A DNA stretch of 5,052 nucleotides, taken from CAWEHT01 sp963808455 (GTDB lineage: Bacteria > Chloroflexota > Anaerolineae > CG2-30-64-16). The notes under the pieces were generated by a model. The model worked only from the letters and a program-made list of their open reading frames with translations, was not told where the DNA came from and searched no databases. Made by a program: the position numbers and the translations under genes. Where the stretch lies: positions 1 to 5,052 of the forward strand of contig CAWEHT010000047.1 of assembly GCA_963808455.1 (NCBI GenBank), in the 5' to 3' direction. Of the stretch, positions 1 through 5,052 are shown piece after piece. How positions within the stretch are numbered: the stretch's first letter is position 1; every line of letters starts with the position of its first letter.

Positions 1-580
1 GGATGTCGAGGAGGCGCCTGACCTCTTGGGCCGCTGGGCCGGCCGCGAGCGAGCTGACGATATGAAAGCCGATGCCCAGGGCGTTGGCCGCGAGCCACAT
101 GTTCTCTATCATACAGCCGAGGCTAATGATGCCGAGGAAATCACCCTCCGAGGCCGGGGCTCGCCGAGTAGGATCATGCAGCACCAGCAGCAGGATGGGG
201 CACGAGGGCATCGGGCGGGACGCCTCGCCCTCGACCAAGGCCGACGTCCTTTGCGCCTTCGGGAGCCTCCACGATGGAGGAAACATCGTGCCCAGAATCC
301 CCGTCTTTTTCCTCAATAACTCTTCTTCGGAGAACGAAAGTTGCTCGTAGTTCTCGTCAACGAAGACTGTGGATACAGGGTTTCTAAGATTCGCGATGGC
401 ATCCAACAGCTGCCTGTCGTCAACTACCACGATCTGAAAGTTCTGCATGTTGTGTGCCGTAGGGGCCCAGCGCCCGGCCTCCATGATCTGTTGAAGGTCC
501 GCCTCGGCGATTGGCTTTTCCGGGTCAAAAGGCCAGCGGGCCGATTGCCGCTCGCGCATCAGCTTCAGAATGTCATGCAT
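1..580 (-). CDS. Nitroreductase family protein (FMN-dependent), C-terminus cut by window edge
   Basis: Reading the minus strand from the ATG at 580 gives 193 codons without a stop, and the frame stays open at position 1. The protein begins MHDILKLMRERQSARWPFD. The R11-Q-S-A-R15 stretch matches the N-terminal R-x-S-x-R FMN-phosphate contact of nitroreductases. 'EAGRWAPTAHNMQNFQIVVV' (about residues 34-53) matches the family's A-P-(S/T)-x-x-N-x-Q block. Near the visible end, 'MIENMWLAANALGIGFHIVSS' is the usual helix and Gly-rich FMN-contacting segment. Family members are commonly about 190-220 residues, so only a short tail is probably missing. They are cytoplasmic flavoenzymes that use NAD(P)H to reduce nitroaromatics, quinones, enones or flavin; the substrate cannot be read here. 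A Shine-Dalgarno AGGGGG at 592-587 sits 6 nt before the ATG. The start is 13 bp after the stop of the upstream alcohol dehydrogenase gene, so co-transcription and possible translational coupling are likely. No frame damage is seen. Confidence 0.92.
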   Translation of the reverse strand, partial: MHDILKLMRERQSARWPFDPEKPIAEADLQQIMEAGRWAPTAHNMQNFQIVVVDDRQLLDAIANLRNPVSTVFVDENYEQLSFSEEELLRKKTGILGTMFPPSWRLPKAQRTSALVEGEASRPMPSCPILLLVLHDPTRRAPASEGDFLGIISLGCMIENMWLAANALGIGFHIVSSLAAGPAAQEVRRLLDI

Positions 581-593
581 GGCGAACCCCCTG

Positions 594-1604
594 TCAGTCG
601 GCGATCTTGAGCACCGACCTGAACTGCACTTTCGAGGTCATCATCCTCTCGAAGGCCACGGCCACCCGTTCCAGCGGGAACACCTCGATCATCGGCTGCA
701 CCCCACAGTCAACGCTAAACCTAAGCGTATCCTCCAGGCTTCTGCCTGGATGCGCCACCCAGCCCTTGATCGAGCGTCGCCCGCCAAGAAGGAGCACTGG
801 CGGGATCATCATCGGCTCGGGTGACGCTGCCACGATGATGAGCTGGCCGTCCGGGCTGAGGCCGCTAACGAGCTCGGCGATCGCTTTGCTGTTGGGCGCC
901 GTTGCCAGTATCACCTTGGCGCCACCGAGCTTGCCCAGCTCATCAGCGGCCCTCGTGGCTGAGGTATCGATGTAGGCGTCGGCACCCAACCGACGTGCCG
1001 CTGCCTCCTTTTCCTTGCCGCGGGACAGGGCCACCGTCCGGAAACCGAGCTTCTTGGCGAACTGGAGCCCCAGGTGGCCGAGCCCGCCGAGCCCGTGGAT
1101 CGCCACCAGGTCGCCGCCCCGTGCCTGGCTGTGCCGCAAAGCGCTGAACGTCGTCCTTCCGGCGCACAAAAGCGGGGCAGCTTCGAGCGAATCGAGTTCC
1201 TCCGGAATCGACGCAAGCGCCTGTGCCGGCGCGGTCATATACTCGGCATAGCCACCGTCGAACGAAATCCCAGTGGTCAGCGGGTGCACGCAGTGAGCAA
1301 GGTCACCCATGAGGCAGGCCTCGCAGTTGAGGCACGGCCCGCCGTACCAACCAACCCCGACACGCTGGCCGACCCTCCAACGGGCCGCGCCCGCGCCTGA
1401 CTTTGCCACCGTGCCGACGACTTCGTGGCCCGGCACCCTGGGATAATGGATGCCAGGAAAGTGTCCCTCTTTGGTGACCGCGTCGCCATGGCAGATCCCA
1501 CAGGCCTGCACCTTGATCAGGACCTCATTCGCTCCTGGCTCAGGGATAGCTCGTTCCACGAGCTCAAACTCGGCCCCAGGCGAGGCAATTTGCATCGCTT
1601 TCAT
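594..1604 (-). CDS. Zinc-dependent alcohol dehydrogenase (medium-chain dehydrogenase/reductase family)
   Basis: This intact 336-residue protein is of normal length for a bacterial zinc alcohol dehydrogenase. The catalytic-zinc ligands are visible as Cys38 (in GICHGD), His60-Glu61 (in PGHE) and Cys147 (in LLCAG). The structural-zinc lobe has Cys91, Cys94, Cys97 and Cys105. The Rossmann dinucleotide-binding motif GLGGLGHLG lies at 171-179. The second beta strand ends in Ser194-Arg195 instead of an Asp or Glu, which by family rules suggests NADP(H) over NAD(H). The expected reaction is reversible alcohol/aldehyde interconversion in the cytoplasm; the Ser/Arg cofactor pocket and overall look resemble aldehyde-reducing YahK/cinnamyl-alcohol-type enzymes, but the substrate is unknown. 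The start at 1604 is supported by a purine-rich GGAGGAAAGGA (1621-1611) 6 nt upstream. It lies 31 bp after the acyltransferase stop and 13 bp before the nitroreductase start, probably in one operon. No frameshift is seen. Confidence 0.97.
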   Translation of the reverse strand: MKAMQIASPGAEFELVERAIPEPGANEVLIKVQACGICHGDAVTKEGHFPGIHYPRVPGHEVVGTVAKSGAGAARWRVGQRVGVGWYGGPCLNCEACLMGDLAHCVHPLTTGISFDGGYAEYMTAPAQALASIPEELDSLEAAPLLCAGRTTFSALRHSQARGGDLVAIHGLGGLGHLGLQFAKKLGFRTVALSRGKEKEAAARRLGADAYIDTSATRAADELGKLGGAKVILATAPNSKAIAELVSGLSPDGQLIIVAASPEPMMIPPVLLLGGRRSIKGWVAHPGRSLEDTLRFSVDCGVQPMIEVFPLERVAVAFERMMTSKVQFRSVLKIAD

Positions 1605-1635
1605 TGGTGATCCTTTCCTCCGAGTGAATCGGGCC

Positions 1636-2061
1636 CTAAGGCGCGCTGATTTGGGCCGCGATCAACGCGGCATAGGCCTGCGCCCCCTCGGGACGCAAGT
1701 GGGTACCATCATTCCAGAAATATTCAGGGTGGTTGAACGCTGGCGGCGTGCCAATCGACCAGCAACGCATTCTTGAAACGCTTCACGCCGTCTGCCAGCA
1801 CCGTATTGTTGTCCGTTTCCCAGGTGCGCGGCACCGTATCGTTGACAAATATCACGCGGGGTGCCCCTGAAAGGAGCGCCATCATAGCATCGAACTGGGC
1901 CGCGCTGAAGTGCCGTTGCTGCCCAGGTGGATGATGATGATCGCGCCCTTCAGCTGGCCGGAGGCCTTGCGCTCATTCAGAAGGTCCAGCGCTGCCGAAA
2001 CCTGGCGACCAAGCTTCGCATCGATCCCGATGCCCTTGATGTCAGCTGATAACGACGGGAC
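1636..2061 (-). other. Fragments 3-5 of the broken acyltransferase: remainder of the SGNH domain in three alternating frames
   Basis: Three short in-frame pieces complete the esterase domain. Positions 2061-1910 encode VPSLSADIKGIGIDAKLGRQ through HLGSNGT, the block III region with the oxyanion Asn671. Positions 1909-1737 encode FSAAQFDAMMALL through VNDTVPRTW to VDWHAAS. Positions 1734-1636 encode NHPEYFWNDGTHLRPEGAQAY to a TAG stop, carrying catalytic Asp740 and His743. The boundaries are one missing base near 1910 and one surplus T near 1736. Each piece ends in a chance stop if read alone (1882 and 1724 for the first two), so none is likely to be an independent gene. Confidence 0.85.
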
Positions 2062-3049
2062 CGCCGCCGAACATGACCGAGTCACCGATGGCGATGACGC
2101 GGTGGTGGGCCCGACCCGGCTGACTTGCCGGTAGCAGCGCGTGCTGTGGAAGGGCTTTGCCGGCCCTCCGTGGAGCCGCCGGACGCAGCCGGAAGGGCAT
2201 TCCCTGGCTCCGAGCTGGACTTCCCCCGCTGATGGGGCGTTGCGCCTGACCGGCGGGCGCAGAGGCCCCGAGGGCGCCGCCGGCTACGCTCTTCACTGTT
2301 GCTGGCCCGTGGGGCGTGGACCCGGGAAGCTGAGGCCCGTGATCGGCAACCTCAGAGTCACACAGTGGTGTCCAGGTCAGGCAGCCGATAGCCCTTCCCA
2401 CGAGTCCCAGCGAGGAGGCATCGAGCCCACTCACTTCGGTGGCAGAGCTTCCAGAGTTGGCCGGTGCGACGGGCTTTGCCGGTTCTTCGGGAAAGGATGG
2501 CGTCGGCGCCAGGTTGGGCGTAGGGAGAGCGCTACCGCTGCTGTTTGCCACTGGTCCTCCGCCGAGGGCTCCGGTCGAGGCGGCCGCCGGTGAGTCGATG
2601 GTGTCGATCGCCGCTACGGCCAGGTATGGGGGCGGCGCCGGAGGCTGAGCCCGCACCACAGAGTCACCGAGCAGGACCGTAAAGAACAGAAAGGATGCAA
2701 TCCCGCCGGCCCAACGCCAGCCCAGCCGGCGTCGCTGTCGACCGTGTGCCTCGCGCCAGTTCTGCCAGGCCCGGCCCAGCGCCCCGCTGCGCACGGGCGA
2801 CTCCACGAAGTGGTACGATACCTCCGCAACACCCAGCGTCAGGGTCAGGCGTAGGGCAAGCAGCGGCAGACCAGCCAGCGGCACGTCGAGCTGTGGGCGG
2901 GTGATGGCAAAGATGGGCCAATGCCAGAGGTAGATGCCATAGGATCGCTGTCCTAGCCAGCGGAACGGCAACGAGCCCAGGATCCGGGGCACGAGGCGAG
3001 CGCCGGGATCGGCGATTACTGCAATGGCCGCGACCGTGGTCAGGGACAA
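2042..3049 (-). CDS. Fragment 2 of the broken acyltransferase: last membrane helices, linker and SGNH block I
   Basis: This frame continues the acyltransferase after the shift near 3086; the homologous sequence already begins at 3085. The TTG at 3049 is only a nominal start and has no convincing ribosome site. It encodes 'QRSYGIYLWHWPIF', 'HFVESPVR', a final hydrophobic segment, and then about 180 residues rich in Ala, Pro, Gly and Ser with two Cys (in GCLTWTPLCDSE). It ends with the SGNH nucleophile motif GDSVMFGG. The frame leaves homology at 2062-2068, inside a GGCGGCGG run where one extra base is inferred, and stops at 2042-2044. Confidence 0.7.
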   Translation of the reverse strand: MSLTTVAAIAVIADPGARLVPRILGSLPFRWLGQRSYGIYLWHWPIFAITRPQLDVPLAGLPLLALRLTLTLGVAEVSYHFVESPVRSGALGRAWQNWREAHGRQRRRLGWRWAGGIASFLFFTVLLGDSVVRAQPPAPPPYLAVAAIDTIDSPAAASTGALGGGPVANSSGSALPTPNLAPTPSFPEEPAKPVAPANSGSSATEVSGLDASSLGLVGRAIGCLTWTPLCDSEVADHGPQLPGSTPHGPATVKSVAGGALGASAPAGQAQRPISGGSPARSQGMPFRLRPAAPRRAGKALPQHALLPASQPGRAHHRVIAIGDSVMFGGGPVVIS

Positions 3050-3927
3050 GGCGGCAAAACCGCCGCGGTAGAGCCAGCCACTATATTCGTTGACGCGAAG
3101 AAGGCCACGAGGAGCGCGGCCAACGCGGCCAGTGCGACACTATCCCACAGCCAGGAACGCCAGCCCTGCAGGAATCGGCCGAGGCCGTGGTCCTGACCTG
3201 GCGCCCACACGAAGGCCAGGGCCGAGCCGAAGAGCAGCCCGGCAGCGCGCGTGTCCGTGCCGTAGTAGATGCGCGACGGATCGACGTCGGGCTGATAGAG
3301 CATGGCCATCAGGAGGGTGGACGCCAGAGCTCCGGCAAGCACGAACTTGACCAGGCGCTGCTTTCCCAGCTTCGGCATGCTCAGCGCAAAAACAACCGGC
3401 CAAATGAGATAGAACTGCTCTTCTACCGCGAGCGACCATAAGTGCTCCAACAGAGGAGGCCGGCCCACGATCTCGAAATACGAGCGATGGTTGAAAATCA
3501 GGTACCAGTTGGTGGCGTAACCCGCCGCGGCCAGCACGTCGCGACGCAGTCCCGCAACCTCATCAGGCAGAAATACGACAGCAAGGCCCAGGACCGCGAT
3601 CAGCAGCAGATAAAGTGCCGGCAACAGCCTGCGCGCCCGGCGCAGCCAGAAATGCTTCAGATCGACGCGGCCGCTGCGCGCCCACTCGGCCAGCAGCAGC
3701 GAAGTGATCAGGTAACCGCTGATCACAAAGAAGACTTCCACACCAAGAAACCCGCCCCGGAACCATGCCAGGTCGGCGTGATAGAGCAGTACAGCCAGCA
3801 CGGCCAGCGCCCGCATGCCGTCCAGCCCGGGCAGATACGGCAAACGCGGAGCCCGGGCGCGGTCCGCTTTCGGGCCCCGGCGCTGCGAGCTGACCTCCCT
3901 GCCCAAGAAAACGTCCGCTGTCTCCAT
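3040..3927 (-). CDS. Fragment 1 of the broken acyltransferase: N-terminal membrane acyltransferase part
   Basis: As the sequence stands, this 295-codon frame is the first piece of the acyltransferase-SGNH gene. Residues 1-280 match the acyltransferase-3 fold, with several hydrophobic segments and His50. The last 15 residues (from Asn281) are out-of-frame product ending in a chance TGA. The true continuation in the next frame reads YSGWLYRGGF, a stretch typical of the family just before the later membrane helices. Taken literally, the product would lack the last transmembrane helices and the whole SGNH domain, and would probably be inactive. Confidence 0.75.
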   Translation of the reverse strand: METADVFLGREVSSQRRGPKADRARAPRLPYLPGLDGMRALAVLAVLLYHADLAWFRGGFLGVEVFFVISGYLITSLLLAEWARSGRVDLKHFWLRRARRLLPALYLLLIAVLGLAVVFLPDEVAGLRRDVLAAAGYATNWYLIFNHRSYFEIVGRPPLLEHLWSLAVEEQFYLIWPVVFALSMPKLGKQRLVKFVLAGALASTLLMAMLYQPDVDPSRIYYGTDTRAAGLLFGSALAFVWAPGQDHGLGRFLQGWRSWLWDSVALAALAALLVAFFASTNIVAGSTAAVLPPCP

Positions 3928-3933
3928 GCCTCA

Positions 3934-3939
3934 AGTATA
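3934..3939 (-). promoter_or_regulatory. Candidate -10 box (TATACT) just upstream of the acyltransferase start
   Basis: On the minus strand TATACT ends 6 nt before the ATG at 3927, so transcription from it would begin at or next to the start codon, giving a leaderless message. No good -35 is seen 16-18 bp upstream. The only purine-rich element before the ATG, GAGG at 3932-3929, is too close to act as a normal ribosome site. Either the gene is leaderless or the real start is elsewhere, for example the TTG at codon 8. Confidence 0.25.
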
Positions 3940-3942
3940 CAA

Positions 3943-3950
3943 CAGGCCTG
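3943..3950. repeat. Short palindrome CAGGCCTG, possible operator half-sites
   Basis: This perfect 8-bp palindrome lies directly upstream of the TATACT box of the minus-strand unit, where a repressor could block it. Flanking bases extend the symmetry only imperfectly (AACAGGCCTGCT). Such a short palindrome can easily occur by chance in GC-rich DNA. Confidence 0.2.
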
Positions 3951-4000
3951 CTGAAATGGCTGTGATCTCTTTTCCGTTGGCGGGGCTGCCGCCCGTCAGT

Positions 4001-4028
4001 TTGCAGCCGGCCGACTTGATGCTACAAT
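4001..4028 (+). promoter_or_regulatory. Candidate sigma-70 type promoter for the sensor kinase
   Basis: TTGCAG at 4001-4006 and TACAAT at 4023-4028 are separated by 16 bp. The -10 matches the consensus at five of six positions, while the -35 is weak and shares only the leading TTG. A start of transcription near 4035 would leave an untranslated leader of about 110 nt before the kinase ATG. Confidence 0.4.
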
Positions 4029-4041
4029 AGGCACAGTGAAA

Positions 4042-4106
4042 GGCCCCCAAAGGCAGGCTCCCTGAACCTTGTGCCGGGCGCAGCGAAGGGGGTACACATT
4101 GGGGCC
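4042..4106 (+). repeat. Imperfect long-loop inverted repeat in the kinase leader
   Basis: GGCCCCCAA at 4042-4050 pairs with TTGGGGCC at 4099-4106, with one bulged C and a loop of about 48 nt. It lies between the candidate promoter and the kinase ribosome site, so it could fold in the 5' leader. No riboswitch class is recognised, and there is no U tract to suggest a terminator. Confidence 0.3.
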
Positions 4107-4135
4107 TGGGCGTGCGAGGGCCGGCCCGAAAAACT

Positions 4136-4139
4136 GGAG
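4136..4139 (+). promoter_or_regulatory. Ribosome binding site (GGAG) that fixes the kinase start at 4145
   Basis: GGAG lies 5 nt before the ATG at 4145. An in-frame GTG at 4112 would add eleven residues (MRGPARKTGAS) but has no comparable site at a suitable distance, and the added residues look like leader sequence. The ATG is therefore preferred. Confidence 0.6.
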
Positions 4140-4144
4140 CCAGC

Positions 4145-4609
4145 ATGTCATCGGTGGAACCCCTTACGAATACTGCCTCGGTTGGGCGGGCAGCGCCTGA
4201 AGAGGTCGAGCGCCAGGCCCAGCGTCTCCTTGCAATCTCACCTCTCTTGCGTGAGGTCCTGGACGGCGTGCCCGATCCAGTGATGGTCCTCAATTCTTCC
4301 CGGCAGATCATTCTTGCCAACCGGACTCTGCGAACCATGATGGGTGATGACGGCGCCGGCTATCGCGGCTTGCGGCCGGGGGAAGCGCTGGGCTGCAACC
4401 ACCCTGTCGAAAGCCTGGCAGGCTGCGGCACGACCGACTTTGCAGTATCTGCGGCGCGTCCCTGGCGATCCTGGCCAGTCAGCTTGGCAGGCAGCCTGCC
4501 AAACAGGAATGCCGGATCAGGCGCCGCGCTGACCGCGATGCGCTTGACCTGCGCGTGTCGGCTACGCCGCTGGACTGCGGCCCGGAGACGTTTACCCTTT
4601 TCGTGCTAA
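4145..4609 (+). CDS. Fragment 1 of the broken histidine kinase: PAS sensor N-terminus
   Basis: As it stands this frame encodes 154 residues from the ATG at 4145. Only the first 99 residues, through 'GCGTTDF', belong to the kinase; the following Arg/Ala-rich tail (from 'AVSAARPWRSW') is out-of-frame product ending in a chance TAA at 4607-4609. Read literally it would be a PAS domain fragment with no kinase core. Confidence 0.7.
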   Translation: MSSVEPLTNTASVGRAAPEEVERQAQRLLAISPLLREVLDGVPDPVMVLNSSRQIILANRTLRTMMGDDGAGYRGLRPGEALGCNHPVESLAGCGTTDFAVSAARPWRSWPVSLAGSLPNRNAGSGAALTAMRLTCACRLRRWTAARRRLPFSC

Positions 4610-5052
4610 ATGACATCAGTCACGAGAAAAGGCGGCAAGCGCTCGAACGGATCTTTTTCCACGATGTTCTCAACACGGCCACCGCACTCCGCGGTGCGGC
4701 CGGCATTTTGGACCGCGGCCTCCCCGAAGCGCAGCGCGAGATAGTGCAGATCCTGGGTGGGCTGGTCGCGCGGCTCATCGATGAGATCCAGATGCAACGG
4801 CAGTTGACCGAGGCTGAGAGCGGGGAGTTGTGTGTCACTGCCGCCCAGATCGACGATGCCGGCCTGCTCGGCGACGTAGCGCGCAGCTTCGAGCGCCATG
4901 AATTGTCGCTGGGGCGTCGCCTGGTGGTGAAGAGTTCGGGAGAGCCAACAACGTTCGTCAGCGACTATGTCCTGGTGCGGCGCGTGCTCTACAACATGCT
5001 CAAGAATGCCTTCGAGGCCTCACAGCCGCAGGACGCGATCACGCTGGTGGTC
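4444..5052 (+). CDS. Fragment 2 of the broken histidine kinase: rest of PAS, His box and start of ATPase domain
   Basis: This 203-codon open frame runs to the right edge without a stop and begins at the homologous 'SICGASLAIL'. It contains 'ECRI', 'FFHDVLNT' and 'NMLKNAFEAS'. The spacing from the phospho-acceptor His to the N-box Asn (115 residues) is normal for a histidine kinase. No plausible independent start or ribosome site is seen at its beginning, which supports it being the continuation of the upstream frame. Confidence 0.7.

Larger units (their letters stand above)
1636..3927 (-). pseudogene. Acyltransferase-3 / SGNH-domain O-acyltransferase, OatA-like architecture, interrupted by four single-base frameshifts
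   Basis: Rejoining the frames gives a protein of about 763 residues. Residues 30-380 form the multi-pass acyltransferase-3 domain: conserved His50 in 'LLYHADL', 'GVEVFFVISGYLIT' (62-75), the basic loop R96-R-A-R-R100, 'HLWSLAVEEQFYLIWP' (162-177), 'SYGIYLWHWPIF' (329-340) and 'HFVESPVR' (373-380). A further membrane segment (about 406-421) precedes a low-complexity Ala/Pro/Gly/Ser linker (about 428-609). A C-terminal SGNH domain follows, with Ser617 in GDS, HLGSNGT (667-673) and the Asp740/His743 pair in NDGTHL. In this architecture the membrane part passes an acyl group across the membrane and the extracytoplasmic SGNH domain places it on a cell-wall or surface glycan; the acceptor here is unknown. 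Frame breaks fall near 3086 (one base missing), 2062-2068 (one extra), 1910 (one missing) and 1736 (one extra). All key residues survive, so sequence error or very recent decay is likely. The ATG at 3927 is tentative, because only GAGG one base upstream is seen. Confidence 0.9.
3928..4144. promoter_or_regulatory. Divergent intergenic region between acyltransferase and sensor kinase genes
   Basis: This 217-bp stretch lies between two diverging genes and should hold the promoters of both. I see a candidate sigma-70 promoter for the kinase, a TATA-like box next to the acyltransferase start, the palindrome CAGGCCTG (3943-3950), a small GGCGG/CCGCC stem (3979-3993) and a long-range inverted repeat in the kinase leader. 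No convincing gene lies inside it. A shared regulator is possible but not shown. Confidence 0.7.
4145..5052 (+). pseudogene. PAS-type sensor histidine kinase with Cys-rich sensor segment, one single-base frameshift, C-terminus beyond window
   Basis: Rejoining two frames gives 303 visible residues. Residues 36-66 ('REVLDGVPDPVMVLNSSRQIILANRTL') are the start of a PAS sensor fold. A Cys/His cluster follows: Cys84, His86, Cys94, Cys100 (restored) and Cys103, then Cys123 in ECRI. 'LDLRVSATPLD...FVLNDISHEKRR' closes the PAS domain and leads into the dimerisation helix. The phospho-acceptor is probably His173 in 'ERIFFHDVLNTATAL'. 'NMLKNAFEAS' (284-293) is the N-box of the HATPase_c domain, and the rest of the ATPase domain lies past 5052. 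No membrane segment or signal peptide is visible, so the protein is probably cytoplasmic, sensing an internal redox, metal or ligand signal and phosphorylating an unseen response regulator. One base is missing at the T run 4439-4441: restoring it turns 'DFAVSAAR' into 'DFCSICGA' and reopens the frame for over 200 codons. Sequence error is likelier than decay. Confidence 0.88.

Noticed and set aside
511..975. 154-codon plus-strand open frame
   Set aside because: It lies antisense to the well-supported alcohol dehydrogenase gene and the nitroreductase start, and its Ser/Ala/Pro-rich product has no recognisable domain. Long antisense frames are expected in GC-rich DNA.
2141..2593. 150-codon plus-strand open frame
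   Set aside because: It is antisense to the low-complexity linker of the acyltransferase and its Gly/Arg-rich product resembles no family. The minus strand carries the domain continuity.
1636..3927. Programmed ribosomal frameshifting as the explanation for the acyltransferase breaks
   Set aside because: Four breaks of alternating sign without slippery heptamers or downstream structures would be needed; no known programmed system looks like this.
3442..3954. 170-codon plus-strand open frame rich in Gln and Arg
   Set aside because: It is antisense to the acyltransferase-3 core motifs, and its composition is what the reverse of Leu/Ala-rich membrane helices would give.
3979..3993. GGCGG/CCGCC mini-hairpin as a terminator
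   Set aside because: It is a 5-bp stem with no T run on either side and lies between divergent gene starts, where a terminator is not expected.
3931..4338. 135-codon minus-strand open frame across the intergenic region
   Set aside because: It overlaps the kinase N-terminus in antisense and shows no domain; the PAS sequence on the plus strand is convincing.
4606..4899. 97-codon minus-strand open frame
   Set aside because: It is the antisense of the kinase His-box region and has no family resemblance.
1..5052. Mobile element, CRISPR array, tRNA or rRNA
   Set aside because: I saw no terminal repeats, transposase or integrase motifs, regularly spaced repeats, or RNA gene signatures on either strand.

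Overview
The window is GC-rich bacterial chromosome that is almost entirely coding. It holds three genes on the minus strand, transcribed towards position 1, and one gene on the plus strand that runs off the right edge. A 217-bp intergenic region (3928-4144) separates the two divergent units. The lineage is uncertain. The acyltransferase-SGNH architecture, its 'SYGIYLWHWPIF' region, and the Cys-rich PAS kinase with an HDxxN box recall, from memory only, Chloroflexota or anaerobic Deltaproteobacteria-like groups. This is a low-confidence inference.

Minus-strand unit, in transcription order. (1) 3927-1636 is a membrane O-acyltransferase (acyltransferase-3 fold) fused through a long Ala/Pro/Gly/Ser-rich linker to a C-terminal SGNH esterase-like domain, about 763 residues when reconstructed. 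Its reading frame is broken by four single-base shifts, near 3086, 2065, 1910 and 1736. (2) 1604-594 is an intact zinc-dependent medium-chain alcohol dehydrogenase with all expected metal ligands. (3) 580 to beyond position 1 is an intact but truncated nitroreductase-family flavoprotein. The gaps of 31 and 13 bp, each carrying a Shine-Dalgarno sequence, suggest one operon: an envelope-modifying enzyme followed by two small-molecule oxidoreductases.

Plus-strand unit. 4145 to beyond 5052 is a PAS-type sensor histidine kinase with a Cys/His cluster in its sensor part, an HDVLN phospho-acceptor box and the start of the ATPase N-box. It also carries one single-base frameshift, near 4441, in a T run. 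The intergenic region has a plausible sigma-70 promoter for the kinase and a TATACT box very close to the acyltransferase start.

The most notable observation is that five single-base indels break two otherwise perfectly conserved genes while the two neighbouring oxidoreductase genes are clean. The conserved and catalytic residues all survive in the shifted frames, so base-calling or assembly error, or very recent decay, is likelier than old pseudogenes. I found no mobile element, CRISPR array, RNA gene or clearly novel system.
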